The notes: a model not told the origin generated them from the letters alone. A stretch of 12,923 bases of DNA from Chloroflexota bacterium (GCA_030615705.1 JAUWYT010000012.1:1-12923); one strand, 5' to 3'; counted from the first letter of the stretch, positions 1-5,633 are shown. Translations and numbers: made by a program.

Positions 1-840
1 GTTACGATCCCTTATCACGTCCCGGTAGCTCTTGTCTGCACTCAACTGGTGGCCGACTCGGACCATCTCCCTGAGCCGGTCAACCGTCGCTGCGCCCATC
101 ACTTTCTCAAGGCTGCGCATGTCTACGTTGGAGCACATGAATATAGGGAGACCATCTGAGTACCGTTGGTCTATTATGTGGAAGTACACCCGGCGGCTAT
201 GGTCTGATGCCGCCTCCTTTTGGGGATCGCCTACGTCGTCCAGGACCAGCAGGGGGACACCCCTGAGTTCCGCATAAATGTCAGCCTCTGCCTCCTGCCA
301 GGCGTCCGGGTCCCGTGGTGGCTTATAGGATCGTCTCACCCGCATCTGTAGGCTGGGGCCAGTCTCGTAACGGACCGGGCACCGCGCTCCCTCTGGGTCT
401 CCGCTCCAACGACTGATGATCCGTTGAATCACGGCTGCCGCTAAGTGCGTCTTCCCGAGGCCGCTTTTCTCAGAGTAAAGCCATAAGCTCGGGTGCCTGA
501 ACGGGATACTGTTCACGGGAAAGCTCTCGGCGTATGCTAGACATACGGCAACCTTCTCCCGTAGTTGCTGGCGTGGCTCCCACGAGTCAAACGTTGCGTC
601 CCAGTAGTTTGGATGCAGGCCACATTCTTCCATCCAGTGTTTCCGGATGCCGCCCCGGAGTCTTTCTCGCTCTTGCCGTTGGCTCTCCTCGTCCTCCTGC
701 TTGGCTGCACATTCCAAACATAATGTGGGCCCGAAGCTGTGCCCCATAACGGTTGCCATTCGAGCCTCAAATTCTCGCAGGCATCCTCGGCATGTTCTGG
801 TTTCTATTTGTACACCCATCCCCATTGATTGATATTCCAT
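1..840 (-). CDS. DnaC/IstB-type AAA+ helicase loader, 3' end cut by window
   Basis: This frame is open for 280 codons from ATG at 840 to the window edge, so the C-terminus is missing. Residues 17-44 hold a Cys4 zinc-binding element (C17-x2-C20 and C41-x2-C44). A charged helix (about 47-63) and an AAA+ core follow. Walker A is SGLGKTH (126-132), in which the usual first Gly of GxxGxGKT is Ser123. Walker B is LLVLDD (197-202), sensor 1 is probably SN (237-238), and a likely arginine finger is R255 in VDRLRE. The GLGKTHLA signature and the layout are those of phage and bacterial helicase loaders, which deliver replicative helicase to the origin. The start is supported by AAGGAG eight bases upstream. 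Its leader holds iterons and long G runs, and the initiator gene lies upstream. IstB of an insertion sequence is the main alternative, but no transposase IstA is present. The family call is firm; the loader role is inferred from context. Confidence 0.88.
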   Translation of the reverse strand, partial: MEYQSMGMGVQIETRTCRGCLREFEARMATVMGHSFGPTLCLECAAKQEDEESQRQERERLRGGIRKHWMEECGLHPNYWDATFDSWEPRQQLREKVAVCLAYAESFPVNSIPFRHPSLWLYSEKSGLGKTHLAAAVIQRIISRWSGDPEGARCPVRYETGPSLQMRVRRSYKPPRDPDAWQEAEADIYAELRGVPLLVLDDVGDPQKEAASDHSRRVYFHIIDQRYSDGLPIFMCSNVDMRSLEKVMGAATVDRLREMVRVGHQLSADKSYRDVIRDRN

Positions 841-856
841 CGGGTGAACTCCTTGT

Positions 857-880
857 CCCTAAAGCTAAAGGCTTACCTAA
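857..880 (-). repeat. Iteron block 3: two 12-nt units
   Basis: On the minus strand the units are TTAGGTAAGCCT and TTAGCTTTAGGG, immediately before the AAGGAG of the helicase-loader gene. The plus-strand 14-mer TAAAGGCTTACCTA at 866-879 occurs again in inverted orientation at 1059-1072, so blocks 1 and 3 are also linked as an inverted repeat. Confidence 0.6.
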
Positions 881-903
881 CCCCCCCCTTGTATATCCCC
901 CCC
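881..903 (-). other. Two long G runs, possible G-quadruplex
   Basis: On the minus strand a run of seven G (903-897) and a run of eight G (888-881) are separated by ATATACAA, about 40 bases before the loader start codon. Each run can be split into two GGG tracts, so four G tracts with short loops are available. The G7 run can instead pair with the C run at 916-920. Both structures would lie in the leader of the loader mRNA and in the candidate origin. Confidence 0.4.
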
Positions 904-922
904 GAACGTAAGTGAGGGGGTT

Positions 923-952
923 CCTATTGCTATTCCTATTCCTATTCCTATT
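923..952 (+). repeat. Tandem hexamer CCTATT x5
   Basis: Five consecutive hexamers are present: CCTATT, GCTATT, CCTATT, CCTATT, CCTATT, with one base changed in the second. The array sits between iteron blocks 2 and 3, is AT-rich (about 65 percent A/T) and is followed by ATAG. It could serve as a duplex-unwinding element next to the iterons. That role is inferred. Confidence 0.8.
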
Positions 953-959
953 ATAGCTA

Positions 960-989
960 GGGCAAAGGTTTAGCTAAAGCGTTAGGTAA
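960..989 (-). repeat. Iteron block 2: two and a half 12-nt units
   Basis: On the minus strand the units are TTACCTAACGCT, TTAGCTAAACCT and the half unit TTGCCC. They follow the same pattern as block 1. In phase they read Leu-Pro-Asn-Ala-Leu-Ala-Lys-Pro-Leu-Pro and then meet a TAG stop at 957-959. This frame differs from the frame of block 1. The 12-mer GCGTTAGGTAAA at 979-990 on the plus strand recurs inverted at 1069-1080. Confidence 0.7.
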
Positions 990-1089
990 AAGATTCCGTA
1001 GCCGGATCTCGAGTGGGATCTTTGGGCAACGCTTTAGGTAAAGGGTTGCCTAAGGCGATAGGTAAGCCTTTACCTAACGCCTGCATCAT
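982..1089 (-). CDS. Short repeat-coded ORF, or frameshifted tail of the initiator
   Basis: This is a 35-codon ORF whose ATG at 1089 overlaps the TGA of the initiator gene (ATGA); a second ATG follows directly. It encodes a Leu/Pro/Lys repeat (LGKGLPIALGNPLPKALPKDP-like; residues 5-25) through iteron block 1, and then an acidic/polar tail. It has no separate ribosome binding site, so it would depend on coupling to the initiator, or on a -1 frameshift at AAAGGGA (1101-1107) that would fuse it to the initiator C-terminus. The frame stays open upstream through that heptamer. It may also be non-coding DNA that is only an initiator binding array. Confidence that it is expressed is low. Confidence 0.35.
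   Translation of the reverse strand: MMQALGKGLPIALGNPLPKALPKDPTRDPATESFT
1018..1077 (-). repeat. Iteron block 1: five tandem 12-nt units
   Basis: Read on the minus strand, exactly five 12-nt units follow each other: TTAGGTAAAGGC, TTACCTATCGCC, TTAGGCAACCCT, TTACCTAAAGCG and TTGCCCAAAGAT. All fit TT(A/G)-SSY-AAN-like or closely related triplets. Units 1 and 2 together contain the inverted repeat AGGTAA-N4-TTACCT. The block lies inside the short ORF 982-1089, where it encodes a Leu-Gly/Pro-Lys/Asn-x repeat. Confidence 0.8.
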
Positions 1090-1664
1090 GCTCTGAAAGT
1101 TCCCTTTGTAGAAGGAGTAGCAGGCTCTTGTTGGGGAACCGCTATGGCGTCTGTGGCAGGACGCCCAAGGGCCTTTTGTACGGCAACGCTTAAGGATCTG
1201 GAGAAGGTAAGCTGGTTGGCGATCTCTAGTAGTGGAAGGCCCTGAGTGCCGTCGGCTTTATGGGGCCAGTTGATGGTGATAACGCGCCCCTGGTTGCGGA
1301 AGCGCAACCTATCATTCCACCCATCAGGGGGTAGGTAATCGCTAGGATAGGCCCACTGCATGGCTGACTGGTCTTCCCACCACTGGCGGAGTTGTAGGAC
1401 GGGTTGCACGGCATCTCGATAGACACTAACCAAGGCCTGGTACTCCATGGCCTCGAGGAAGTGCGGGATATCACCGATGGTGATCTCCTCTACATTAGGG
1501 CATACGTTCCACTTCAGCATTTGTGGGTCAGCAGACAGGCGGCCCTGGTCATCGGCGTTGGCGATCAGCAGGGGGTAGAGGGCCTTGGCGGCGAGCGGCA
1601 ACCCGGAGAACGCCTGGGACCTGGAGAGGTTGCTAGGCAGCATGCGCCCTTTACGGGAGCTCAT
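1086..1664 (-). CDS. Replisome-organizer-like replication initiator
   Basis: This 192-residue protein resembles the N-terminal winged-helix part of phage replisome organizers. Residues about 14-56 run SRSQAFSGLPLAAKALY, then LLIANADDQGRL, then DPQMLKWNVCP. That pattern (arrest at a small set of residues, aging of Asp-Asp-x-Gly-Arg, then a cysteine-proline loop) is common in DnaD-like phage initiators. The region around 80-130 is rich in Trp and aromatic residues (RQWWEDQ, INWPHK). The C-terminus ends in a short Pro/Thr linker (PATPSTKGT) with no DnaD domain, so the protein is short for the family unless it is extended by frameshifting. ATG at 1664 is chosen over 1736 because GGAG lies eight bases upstream and the extra 24 residues look unlike the family. 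It would bind the iterons just downstream. The alternative is a generic HTH phage protein. Confidence 0.65.
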   Translation of the reverse strand: MSSRKGRMLPSNLSRSQAFSGLPLAAKALYPLLIANADDQGRLSADPQMLKWNVCPNVEEITIGDIPHFLEAMEYQALVSVYRDAVQPVLQLRQWWEDQSAMQWAYPSDYLPPDGWNDRLRFRNQGRVITINWPHKADGTQGLPLLEIANQLTFSRSLSVAVQKALGRPATDAIAVPQQEPATPSTKGTFRA

Positions 1665-1707
1665 TGGAATAACTCCAAGGGCCAACCCGTAATGTAGGCC
1701 AGGGTAT

Positions 1708-1719
1708 TGCTCCGGAGCA
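1708..1719. promoter_or_regulatory. 12-bp perfect palindrome upstream of initiator
   Basis: TGCTCCGGAGCA is a perfect palindrome about 45 bases before the initiator start codon, in the gap between the zinc-ribbon gene and the initiator. It could be an operator. No regulator can be assigned, and GC-rich palindromes of this size also arise by chance. Confidence 0.25.
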
Positions 1720-1765
1720 TTAGGCCACTCCAGCAAGCATTCGCATGCGTGGCACTACGACCCCC

Positions 1766-1990
1766 TTATCCTGTATGTTGGGCTGTACTCTTCCTAGCTC
1801 GAGAATCCTTTACTTGTTGTGGGCGGCTGCCATCCAGAGAAACCGTGAATGGGCCTGGCTTGTCCCAACAACGGGAATAGCAGTCGCGGTTCGGACACTG
1901 TCTGGGCTTGGACGCCGGGCTTTCCCAGGCGTGGCCGCACTTTTGGCAGAAGTGCTCATAGACCAGGACGGCTTTGGGTATGCTTGGCAT
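1766..1990 (-). CDS. Small zinc-ribbon protein
   Basis: This 74-residue protein has one zinc ribbon: C15-x2-C18-G at the N-terminal side, and C32-x4-C37 after a Pro-Arg linker, followed by SRCWDKPG. The pattern CxxCGHxW, then P-x-x-CPN, then W-x-KPG is common in tiny prokaryotic zinc-ribbon proteins of unknown function. The C-terminal 25 residues are basic and probably disordered. The start at ATG 1990 is chosen because the ribbon begins soon after and the upstream extension of the same frame has the Arg/Pro-rich look of antisense to the preceding gene. There is no clear SD; a promoter-like sequence at 2000-2029 would place the transcript start almost at the ATG. It lies between the hypothetical gene 2086-2604 and the initiator, which suggests DNA or RNA binding in the replication module. 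Confidence 0.65.
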   Translation of the reverse strand: MPSIPKAVLVYEHFCQKCGHAWESPASKPRQCPNRDCYSRCWDKPGPFTVSLDGSRPQQVKDSRARKSTAQHTG

Positions 1991-1999
1991 AACGGGGAG

Positions 2000-2029
2000 A
2001 ATGTACCACGGGGTGACGACCCTCGTCAA
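2000..2029 (-). promoter_or_regulatory. Possible sigma-70 promoter
   Basis: On the minus strand TTGACG (2029-2024), an 18-base spacer and TACATT (2005-2000) match a -35/-10 pair (5/6 and 4/6). Transcription would begin within a few bases of the ATG at 1990, giving a leaderless or nearly leaderless message. The hairpin GACGA-GGG-TCGTC overlaps the -35 and spacer. This is an inference from sequence only. Confidence 0.35.
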
Positions 2030-2085
2030 GGGGGGTGGGGCATTACAAGCTGATGCCCATGACCTTACTATCTGTGGCCAGGGGA

Positions 2086-2604
2086 TCACGCTTCCATAAA
2101 GGCCCCCGCCCTGGTCTCCAGGCCGAGCTCGGCGCAACCCTTTTCCAAGGCCTCGATGGCACTGTCGGCGGCGCTTTGGGCGCTCTCTTGACCAGGGTGG
2201 ATGTCTTTGGGAAAGTGGGGGTTCTGCATGAACTGGCCGCAATGGCGGGTCAGGACGACGACGTCCTCCCCGACCTTGGCGGTGGCGATGACGTCGAGGG
2301 CGAGAAAGAGCCCGTTGTGACCGGTACGGCAATAACTCCTGGTTATCCGCACGATGCCGCGGTCGACGAGATCCTTGTCTTTGGCGATCTCCGCAAGGAA
2401 CTCTTCTACGTTAGTGAAATGGATGCTAGACATCGTTCCTCCCTTCCCGGTGGCGCGGGTCATGAGCAGGGAGGCCTCACGCGCAAGCAGGGTGCGCACC
2501 GCATTCTCGGTGCGATGGTTCTGCCCCCTGTTGAGGATCCGGGCGAAATGGGTGAGGCGCTTCGCCTGTTCTACAAGTCTGTGCGCAAGCTCTCTGGTGT
2601 CCAT
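2086..2604 (-). CDS. Hypothetical protein with two possible starts
   Basis: This gene encodes 172 residues of no recognised family. Residues 1-57 are basic and helical (RELAHRLVEQAKRL, then RTLLAREASLLM). Residues 58-172 form a separate mixed alpha/beta part with two His/Cys-bearing stretches (CRTGHNG, RHCGQF). At residue 58 an internal ATG (2433) has a very strong AAGGGAGG just upstream, better than the AAGGG ten bases before 2604. Either the short 115-residue form is the real gene or two products are made in one frame. An earlier ATG at 2691 is open, but it would run through a GC-rich hairpin and adds only low-complexity residues. The gene follows the ParB-like gene by about 100 bases. Function unknown. 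Confidence 0.65.
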   Translation of the reverse strand: MDTRELAHRLVEQAKRLTHFARILNRGQNHRTENAVRTLLAREASLLMTRATGKGGTMSSIHFTNVEEFLAEIAKDKDLVDRGIVRITRSYCRTGHNGLFLALDVIATAKVGEDVVVLTRHCGQFMQNPHFPKDIHPGQESAQSAADSAIEALEKGCAELGLETRAGAFMEA

Positions 2605-2631
2605 GGTTGCACTGCCCTTCTGGTGCCCCTG

Positions 2632-2681
2632 CCCGCCGGGGCCAAACGGCGGGTGTAGCCGCGCCAAAACACCCCGGCGGG
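2632..2681. repeat. GC-rich inverted repeat after the ParB-like gene
   Basis: CCCGCCGGGG (2632-2641) and CCCCGGCGGG (2672-2681) form a perfect 10-bp stem with a 30-base loop. The first arm can also pair with GGCGGG at 2648-2653, so two structures compete. It lies between the end of the ParB-like gene and the start of the next one. There is no T tract, so it is not a standard terminator. It may affect mRNA stability or reinitiation. Confidence 0.55.
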
Positions 2682-2710
2682 ACAAGGACATGATTGAGAG
2701 CGACGTCGCT

Positions 2711-4948
2711 CTATTGGGGTTGCCTGCCAGACGCGCCCCTTACCTGCGTGGGGTTTCTTTCACGCGCCTGTTTGAGGATCTTGTCCACGTAGGAATGGCG
2801 GACACCCACCTCACTGGCTATGTGCCGTGTGCTAAGGCCTTGTTCGTGCAATGCCAGGATGCGAACCTTGCTCGGGACAGCCTCCTTGCCCGGGCTATCT
2901 GTGGGGGCCTTCACAGCCTTGGGTGGGGCAGCCTCCTTGCTCAGGCTATCCGTGAGGGTTTTCACGGCCTTGGGGTCGTGGGCCCGCAGCCCGTAGACCA
3001 GGAGGTTGGCGACGACCTCCGTCGCCACGACGTCCTCGGCTTTGCCTATGGCGGATAGAGCTCGTTCCCTCGGGATGATCTCATAGCCACCCCCATCCTT
3101 CAGCCCAAGGAGGTCAACGACCTTCTCGATGCACGCCGGCACATAGGAGAACTCCTGGCTCTCCTGGTAGGTCAGGCCATCGGGGGTGTCCTTTCGGATT
3201 CCAATGTGGGCCAACAGCACCGTAGCGAACGTCTGAGGTATCGGTATCGGCTGCGCCGCAAGGGCGACGCACAGCGCCCGGTCCTCCTGGGTGATCTGGC
3301 CACGACGTCGCTGGATCTTCTCCTTGAGGGCCTTGAGCCCGTTCTCGAGCTTCTCCTTGAAGCACTCCTCGTTCGTGCAGGCGATGAAGGCGGCCTCGAA
3401 CCTGGTCTTGATCCATACGGCGCCGGTGGTGCAGGTCTTGAGACAAGCCTGCCGGTCCTGGAAATAGGACGGCAGGCTTCTCTGGGAGTAGCTGTTGCCA
3501 TTGATGGCGTGCTTCCAGCCCTTTATGGCGGAGTAGTCCTTGTGGATCTGGGTCCTGGTTCCGAGAAGTGCCTCCTGCTCCTCTGTCAGCTTCCTCGCAG
3601 TTGGTTGGGCGGCAGCCTCGGCGACGTCCTGCTTGAAGTTATCCACCAGGGTGGTGATGATGGAGGAAGTATCCTCCTGGCTGATGCCGGCCTCGCTGAG
3701 GTGGAGGCGCTCGTGGACGTCCTGGATGTACGTGTCCTCAAGCAGCTTGTCCGGCTGTGTTGGCTTCGCCTTGAGGGCGGTGGCTATGAGCTCACCGACG
3801 CGCTGGAAGCCTTTGGCGACCTTCTCTGCGCCATCGGCGTCTTCCGCGTCCGTGTACTCGTGGATGTCATTGGCGAGTTCACGGGCCTCTCCAAGGGAGG
3901 GCGGCTCTAGGCGTCCCGCTACCTCCTGGGTGATGGTTTCCGCGGAAACCCCCACGATGTTCTTCACCATAGGGTCGCAGGCAAGGACTGCGTCTCGCTC
4001 GCTGGGCTTGGCTCCTGGCGCCGGTGTGCCCGTCGCCTCAGCCTCCTTGTTCTGCGCCCGGGTGGCTGCGGTCTGCCAGCGGCGCCACTCTTTGGAGTCG
4101 CAGGTCCATGTCCTGGTTCCCTCTCCCTGAAGGAGAGGGATCTGATGGAAGCTCATGGGGAACTGGGCTTTGAAGGCCGCGACGTCGAAGGTTGGTCTCC
4201 TGCCGATAGCTGGGCCTGTGAACCCGCGTTCATCCTGATCCCCCGTGACGTCAGCCAGGGGCCGCCAGTGTTCCTGAAAGCGGCCAGTGACGGCCTCATG
4301 GATCAGGTGACGGATGTTGGGCCCCCGCCAGTCGGGAGCGCGACCGAGGCTGGTCAGCGTTATGTCCTTGACGATCTGCTCCATGATATCCACGTGGGCA
4401 TGATCGAGGTTCAGGAGCACCAGGAACTCCCTGGCGGCCCTGGGGGACAGCTCACCGGTGTCCAGCTTCTCCAGAACAACGGCGGGGAGGTCCAGGAGGC
4501 GAAGGTTATTCGAGACGGTGGAGTGGTCGAGGTGAAGGGAGGCGGCCAGGGAGCCGACCGTCATACCCTCGATCTCCAGGGCCCTCTTCCAGGCCCGGTA
4601 CTCCTCGATGGGGGCAAGGTTCTTGCGCTTAACGTTTTCTGTGAGAGCGATGATGGCCATGTCGGCATCGGTGAGATCCCGGGATTCCACCGGCACTCCC
4701 CCCTCCCACTTGCCTTCCTGGATCAGCACCTTTATGGCCTCCACCCGCAGGTGGCCGAAGGCCATCTCAAATTCCCCCTTCTTCTTGCCTGGACGAACCA
4801 GGGGATTCTGGAGAAGGCCGATCTTTGGATCTCCGATGCTGTCCGCCAACTCCCTGATGTAGGCCTCATCCAGGACGGCCCTGGGCTGGTAGGGGTTCGG
4901 TCTGAGCTTGTCGACTGCTATCTTCCTTTCTCTGGTAGCTGTGGTCAT
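2711..4948 (-). CDS. Large ParB-like DNA-binding protein
   Basis: This 745-residue protein has a ParB core at its N-terminus. A KLRPNPYQPR-type start (14-23) is followed by a GxxR-type phosphate-binding box, FGHLR (64-68), then ENVKRKNLAPIEEYRAW (104-120) and a helix-turn-helix (about 129-153). The family is a CTP-dependent DNA clamp in chromosome and plasmid partition, and some phage members are transcription or nuclease-like factors. The long C-terminal part is unusual. It has a Cys cluster CLKTC (502-506) plus CTNEEC (524-529) that may bind zinc, a direct 17-residue repeat (659-675 and 676-692) and a resolvase-like HTH (693-727, LHEQGLSTRHIASEVGV). ParB proteins are usually about 300 residues. 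No ParA gene is adjacent; the upstream ATPase at 5630 lacks a ParA deviant Walker motif. A start at ATG 4948 has AAAGGAGG at good spacing and overlaps the preceding stop (ATGA). The domain call is firm; the function is open. Confidence 0.88.
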   Translation of the reverse strand: MTTATRERKIAVDKLRPNPYQPRAVLDEAYIRELADSIGDPKIGLLQNPLVRPGKKKGEFEMAFGHLRVEAIKVLIQEGKWEGGVPVESRDLTDADMAIIALTENVKRKNLAPIEEYRAWKRALEIEGMTVGSLAASLHLDHSTVSNNLRLLDLPAVVLEKLDTGELSPRAAREFLVLLNLDHAHVDIMEQIVKDITLTSLGRAPDWRGPNIRHLIHEAVTGRFQEHWRPLADVTGDQDERGFTGPAIGRRPTFDVAAFKAQFPMSFHQIPLLQGEGTRTWTCDSKEWRRWQTAATRAQNKEAEATGTPAPGAKPSERDAVLACDPMVKNIVGVSAETITQEVAGRLEPPSLGEARELANDIHEYTDAEDADGAEKVAKGFQRVGELIATALKAKPTQPDKLLEDTYIQDVHERLHLSEAGISQEDTSSIITTLVDNFKQDVAEAAAQPTARKLTEEQEALLGTRTQIHKDYSAIKGWKHAINGNSYSQRSLPSYFQDRQACLKTCTTGAVWIKTRFEAAFIACTNEECFKEKLENGLKALKEKIQRRRGQITQEDRALCVALAAQPIPIPQTFATVLLAHIGIRKDTPDGLTYQESQEFSYVPACIEKVVDLLGLKDGGGYEIIPRERALSAIGKAEDVVATEVVANLLVYGLRAHDPKAVKTLTDSLSKEAAPPKAVKAPTDSPGKEAVPSKVRILALHEQGLSTRHIASEVGVRHSYVDKILKQARERNPTQVRGASGRQPQ
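2873..2974 (-). repeat. In-frame 51-bp tandem duplication in ParB-like gene
   Basis: Two adjacent 51-base units (2924-2974 and 2873-2923) encode PKAVKTLTDSLSKEAAP and PKAVKAPTDSPGKEAVP, identical at 12 of 17 positions. They form a Lys/Pro/Ser-rich linker between the body of the protein and its C-terminal HTH. Copy number could vary. Confidence 0.85.
4118..4140. repeat. 9-bp perfect hairpin inside ParB-like gene
   Basis: TCCCTCTCC (4118-4126) and GGAGAGGGA (4132-4140) flank a five-base loop. It encodes residues 270-278 (IPLLQGEGT), just after the ParB HTH region. Sequences of the type CCCTCTCC-loop-GGAGAGGG are frequent dispersed intergenic repeats in bacterial genomes. Its presence inside a coding frame may mark an inserted repeat. 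Confidence 0.6.
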
Positions 4949-5313
4949 GTTTCCCTCCTTTGCTGATGTGTTTTTCTAATATAGGCGGCTACTCTCTTTA
5001 GGATCACCTCGTGGGCCATCAAGAGGTTTCTCGCAAGGTGCTGGGCCAGACGCTCGAGTTCCTCATCATTGTTTGGCCAGGTTGTATGCTCCATGTAAAC
5101 CCGGAACTGGCGCACGAGAAGGGAGGCCAACTCGTCCGCAGTCATGGTGGGGCCTGGCGGCGGCGTCGGGCTTGGGTTTACCTGGCTGTGGCGTGTCAGG
5201 TGGGCCTCGTATGCCGCCTGGTCGTTGGTCTCGTAGGAGCAATGGGGGCAATTGAGGCGGATCCCGTAACTGTCCCAGGCCGGGGGAGGCTCATGTGGCG
5301 GTAGCTTGTTCAC
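4945..5313 (-). CDS. C2H2 zinc-finger protein
   Basis: This 122-residue protein carries one classical C2H2 finger: C22-x2-C25-x12-H38-x3-H42, with the aromatic and Leu residues expected in the fold (Y27, Y35, L39). A Pro-rich linker (about 47-56) joins it to an all-helical C-terminal domain (about 58-117) that contains many Leu, Arg and His residues. GTG at 5313 is chosen as start because AGGAGG lies four bases upstream; the ATG at 5388 would add 25 residues of basic low-complexity sequence overlapping the previous gene. Its stop overlaps the ParB-like start (ATGA), and its start overlaps the preceding stop (GTGA), so it is translationally coupled on both sides. C2H2 fingers are uncommon in bacteria. 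A DNA- or RNA-binding partner of the ParB-like protein is an inference. Confidence 0.8.
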   Translation of the reverse strand: MNKLPPHEPPPAWDSYGIRLNCPHCSYETNDQAAYEAHLTRHSQVNPSPTPPPGPTMTADELASLLVRQFRVYMEHTTWPNNDEELERLAQHLARNLLMAHEVILKRVAAYIRKTHQQRRET

Positions 5314-5633
5314 GCGGCCTCCTCTCTGTGTGTCAGCCCTGGTTGCTCCTCTTCCTGGTCGCCATTGCTGCTTCGCAATGACAAGCATGGCTCAGGTTGG
5401 ACCGTGAAGCCGTAGGCGAATCGGTCTCCGTCAAAGTAGAGGTGAAGGCAGCCAAAAGGGCTAAGTTCATCCGTGTCCATTCCGAAGTCGACCGCCAGGA
5501 CGGTAAAACCATCCTCGTCTTGTTGTTCGGAGAAGACAGGGATCGCATTTGACTCTGTTGCCGACGGCCGGGCGCTCTCGCATAGGCGCCCGAGAAATTC
5601 CCGGGTCTCTTCCTGGGTGATGGGCCTGCTCAC
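5310..5633 (-). CDS. Hypothetical acidic protein
   Basis: This gene encodes 107 residues with no recognised domain. The N-terminal helix (TQEETREFLGRLCESA) is followed by a probable beta-rich part (FTVLAVDFGMDTDEL, LHLYFDGDRFAYGFTV). The C-terminal 25 residues are Ser/Gln/Glu-rich and look disordered. The start is GTG at 5633 with AAGGAGG about six bases upstream, overlapping the ATPase stop (GTGA); its own stop overlaps the GTG of the next gene. Near the 3' end a CATTGC...GCAATG hairpin lies inside the frame. Tight coupling suggests it acts with the ATPase and the ParB-like protein. The role is unknown. Confidence 0.78.
   Translation of the reverse strand: MSRPITQEETREFLGRLCESARPSATESNAIPVFSEQQDEDGFTVLAVDFGMDTDELSPFGCLHLYFDGDRFAYGFTVQPEPCLSLRSSNGDQEEEQPGLTHREEAA
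5363..5380. repeat. CATTGC/GCAATG hairpin inside a coding frame
   Basis: CATTGC (5363-5368) and GCAATG (5375-5380) form a 6-bp stem. On the minus strand the surrounding sequence starts GTCATTGCGAAGCAGCAATG, similar to the widespread bacterial intergenic repeat that begins GTCATTGCGAG. This may be a remnant of such a repeat captured in the 3' end of the gene. The similarity is from memory of that repeat class and was not searched. Confidence 0.35.

Larger units (their letters stand above)
857..1089. other. Candidate replication origin (iteron region)
   Basis: This is a stretch of about 230 bases between the initiator gene and the helicase-loader gene. It holds three blocks of 12-nt iterons (1018-1077, 960-989, 857-880), a tandem hexamer array (923-952) and two long G runs on the minus strand (881-888, 897-903). 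Its iteron blocks are A/T-biased compared with the GC-rich genes on both sides. An initiator gene next to, or containing, its own iterons, followed by a loader gene, is the arrangement of lambda-like and many Gram-positive phage origins. The origin assignment is inferred from layout and repeats. No DnaA box was identified with confidence. Confidence 0.6.

Noticed and set aside
857..1089. CRISPR array
   Set aside because: Units are 12 nt, directly adjacent with no spacers, and coding-like; this is not a CRISPR layout.
1665..1736. Upstream start of the initiator at 1736
   Set aside because: The ATG at 1664 has a well-placed GGAG and the extra residues are unlike the family; a palindrome sits in this stretch.
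1766..2332. Extended zinc-ribbon gene starting at 2332
   Set aside because: The added 114 residues are Arg/Pro/Gly-rich and overlap the better-supported hypothetical gene 2086-2604; only the last 74 residues look like a protein.
2632..2681. Rho-independent terminator
   Set aside because: The stem is strong but neither strand has a T run after it, and the loop is 30 bases.
3114..3910. Other-frame ORFs within the ParB-like gene on both strands
   Set aside because: Shadows with low-complexity Arg/Ser/Pro composition and no start signals.
4145..4966. Long plus-strand ORF (273 codons) opposite the ParB-like gene
   Set aside because: It lies wholly antisense to a gene with clear domains and SD; its composition is Gly/Val/Leu-rich mirror translation and it has no ribosome site of note.
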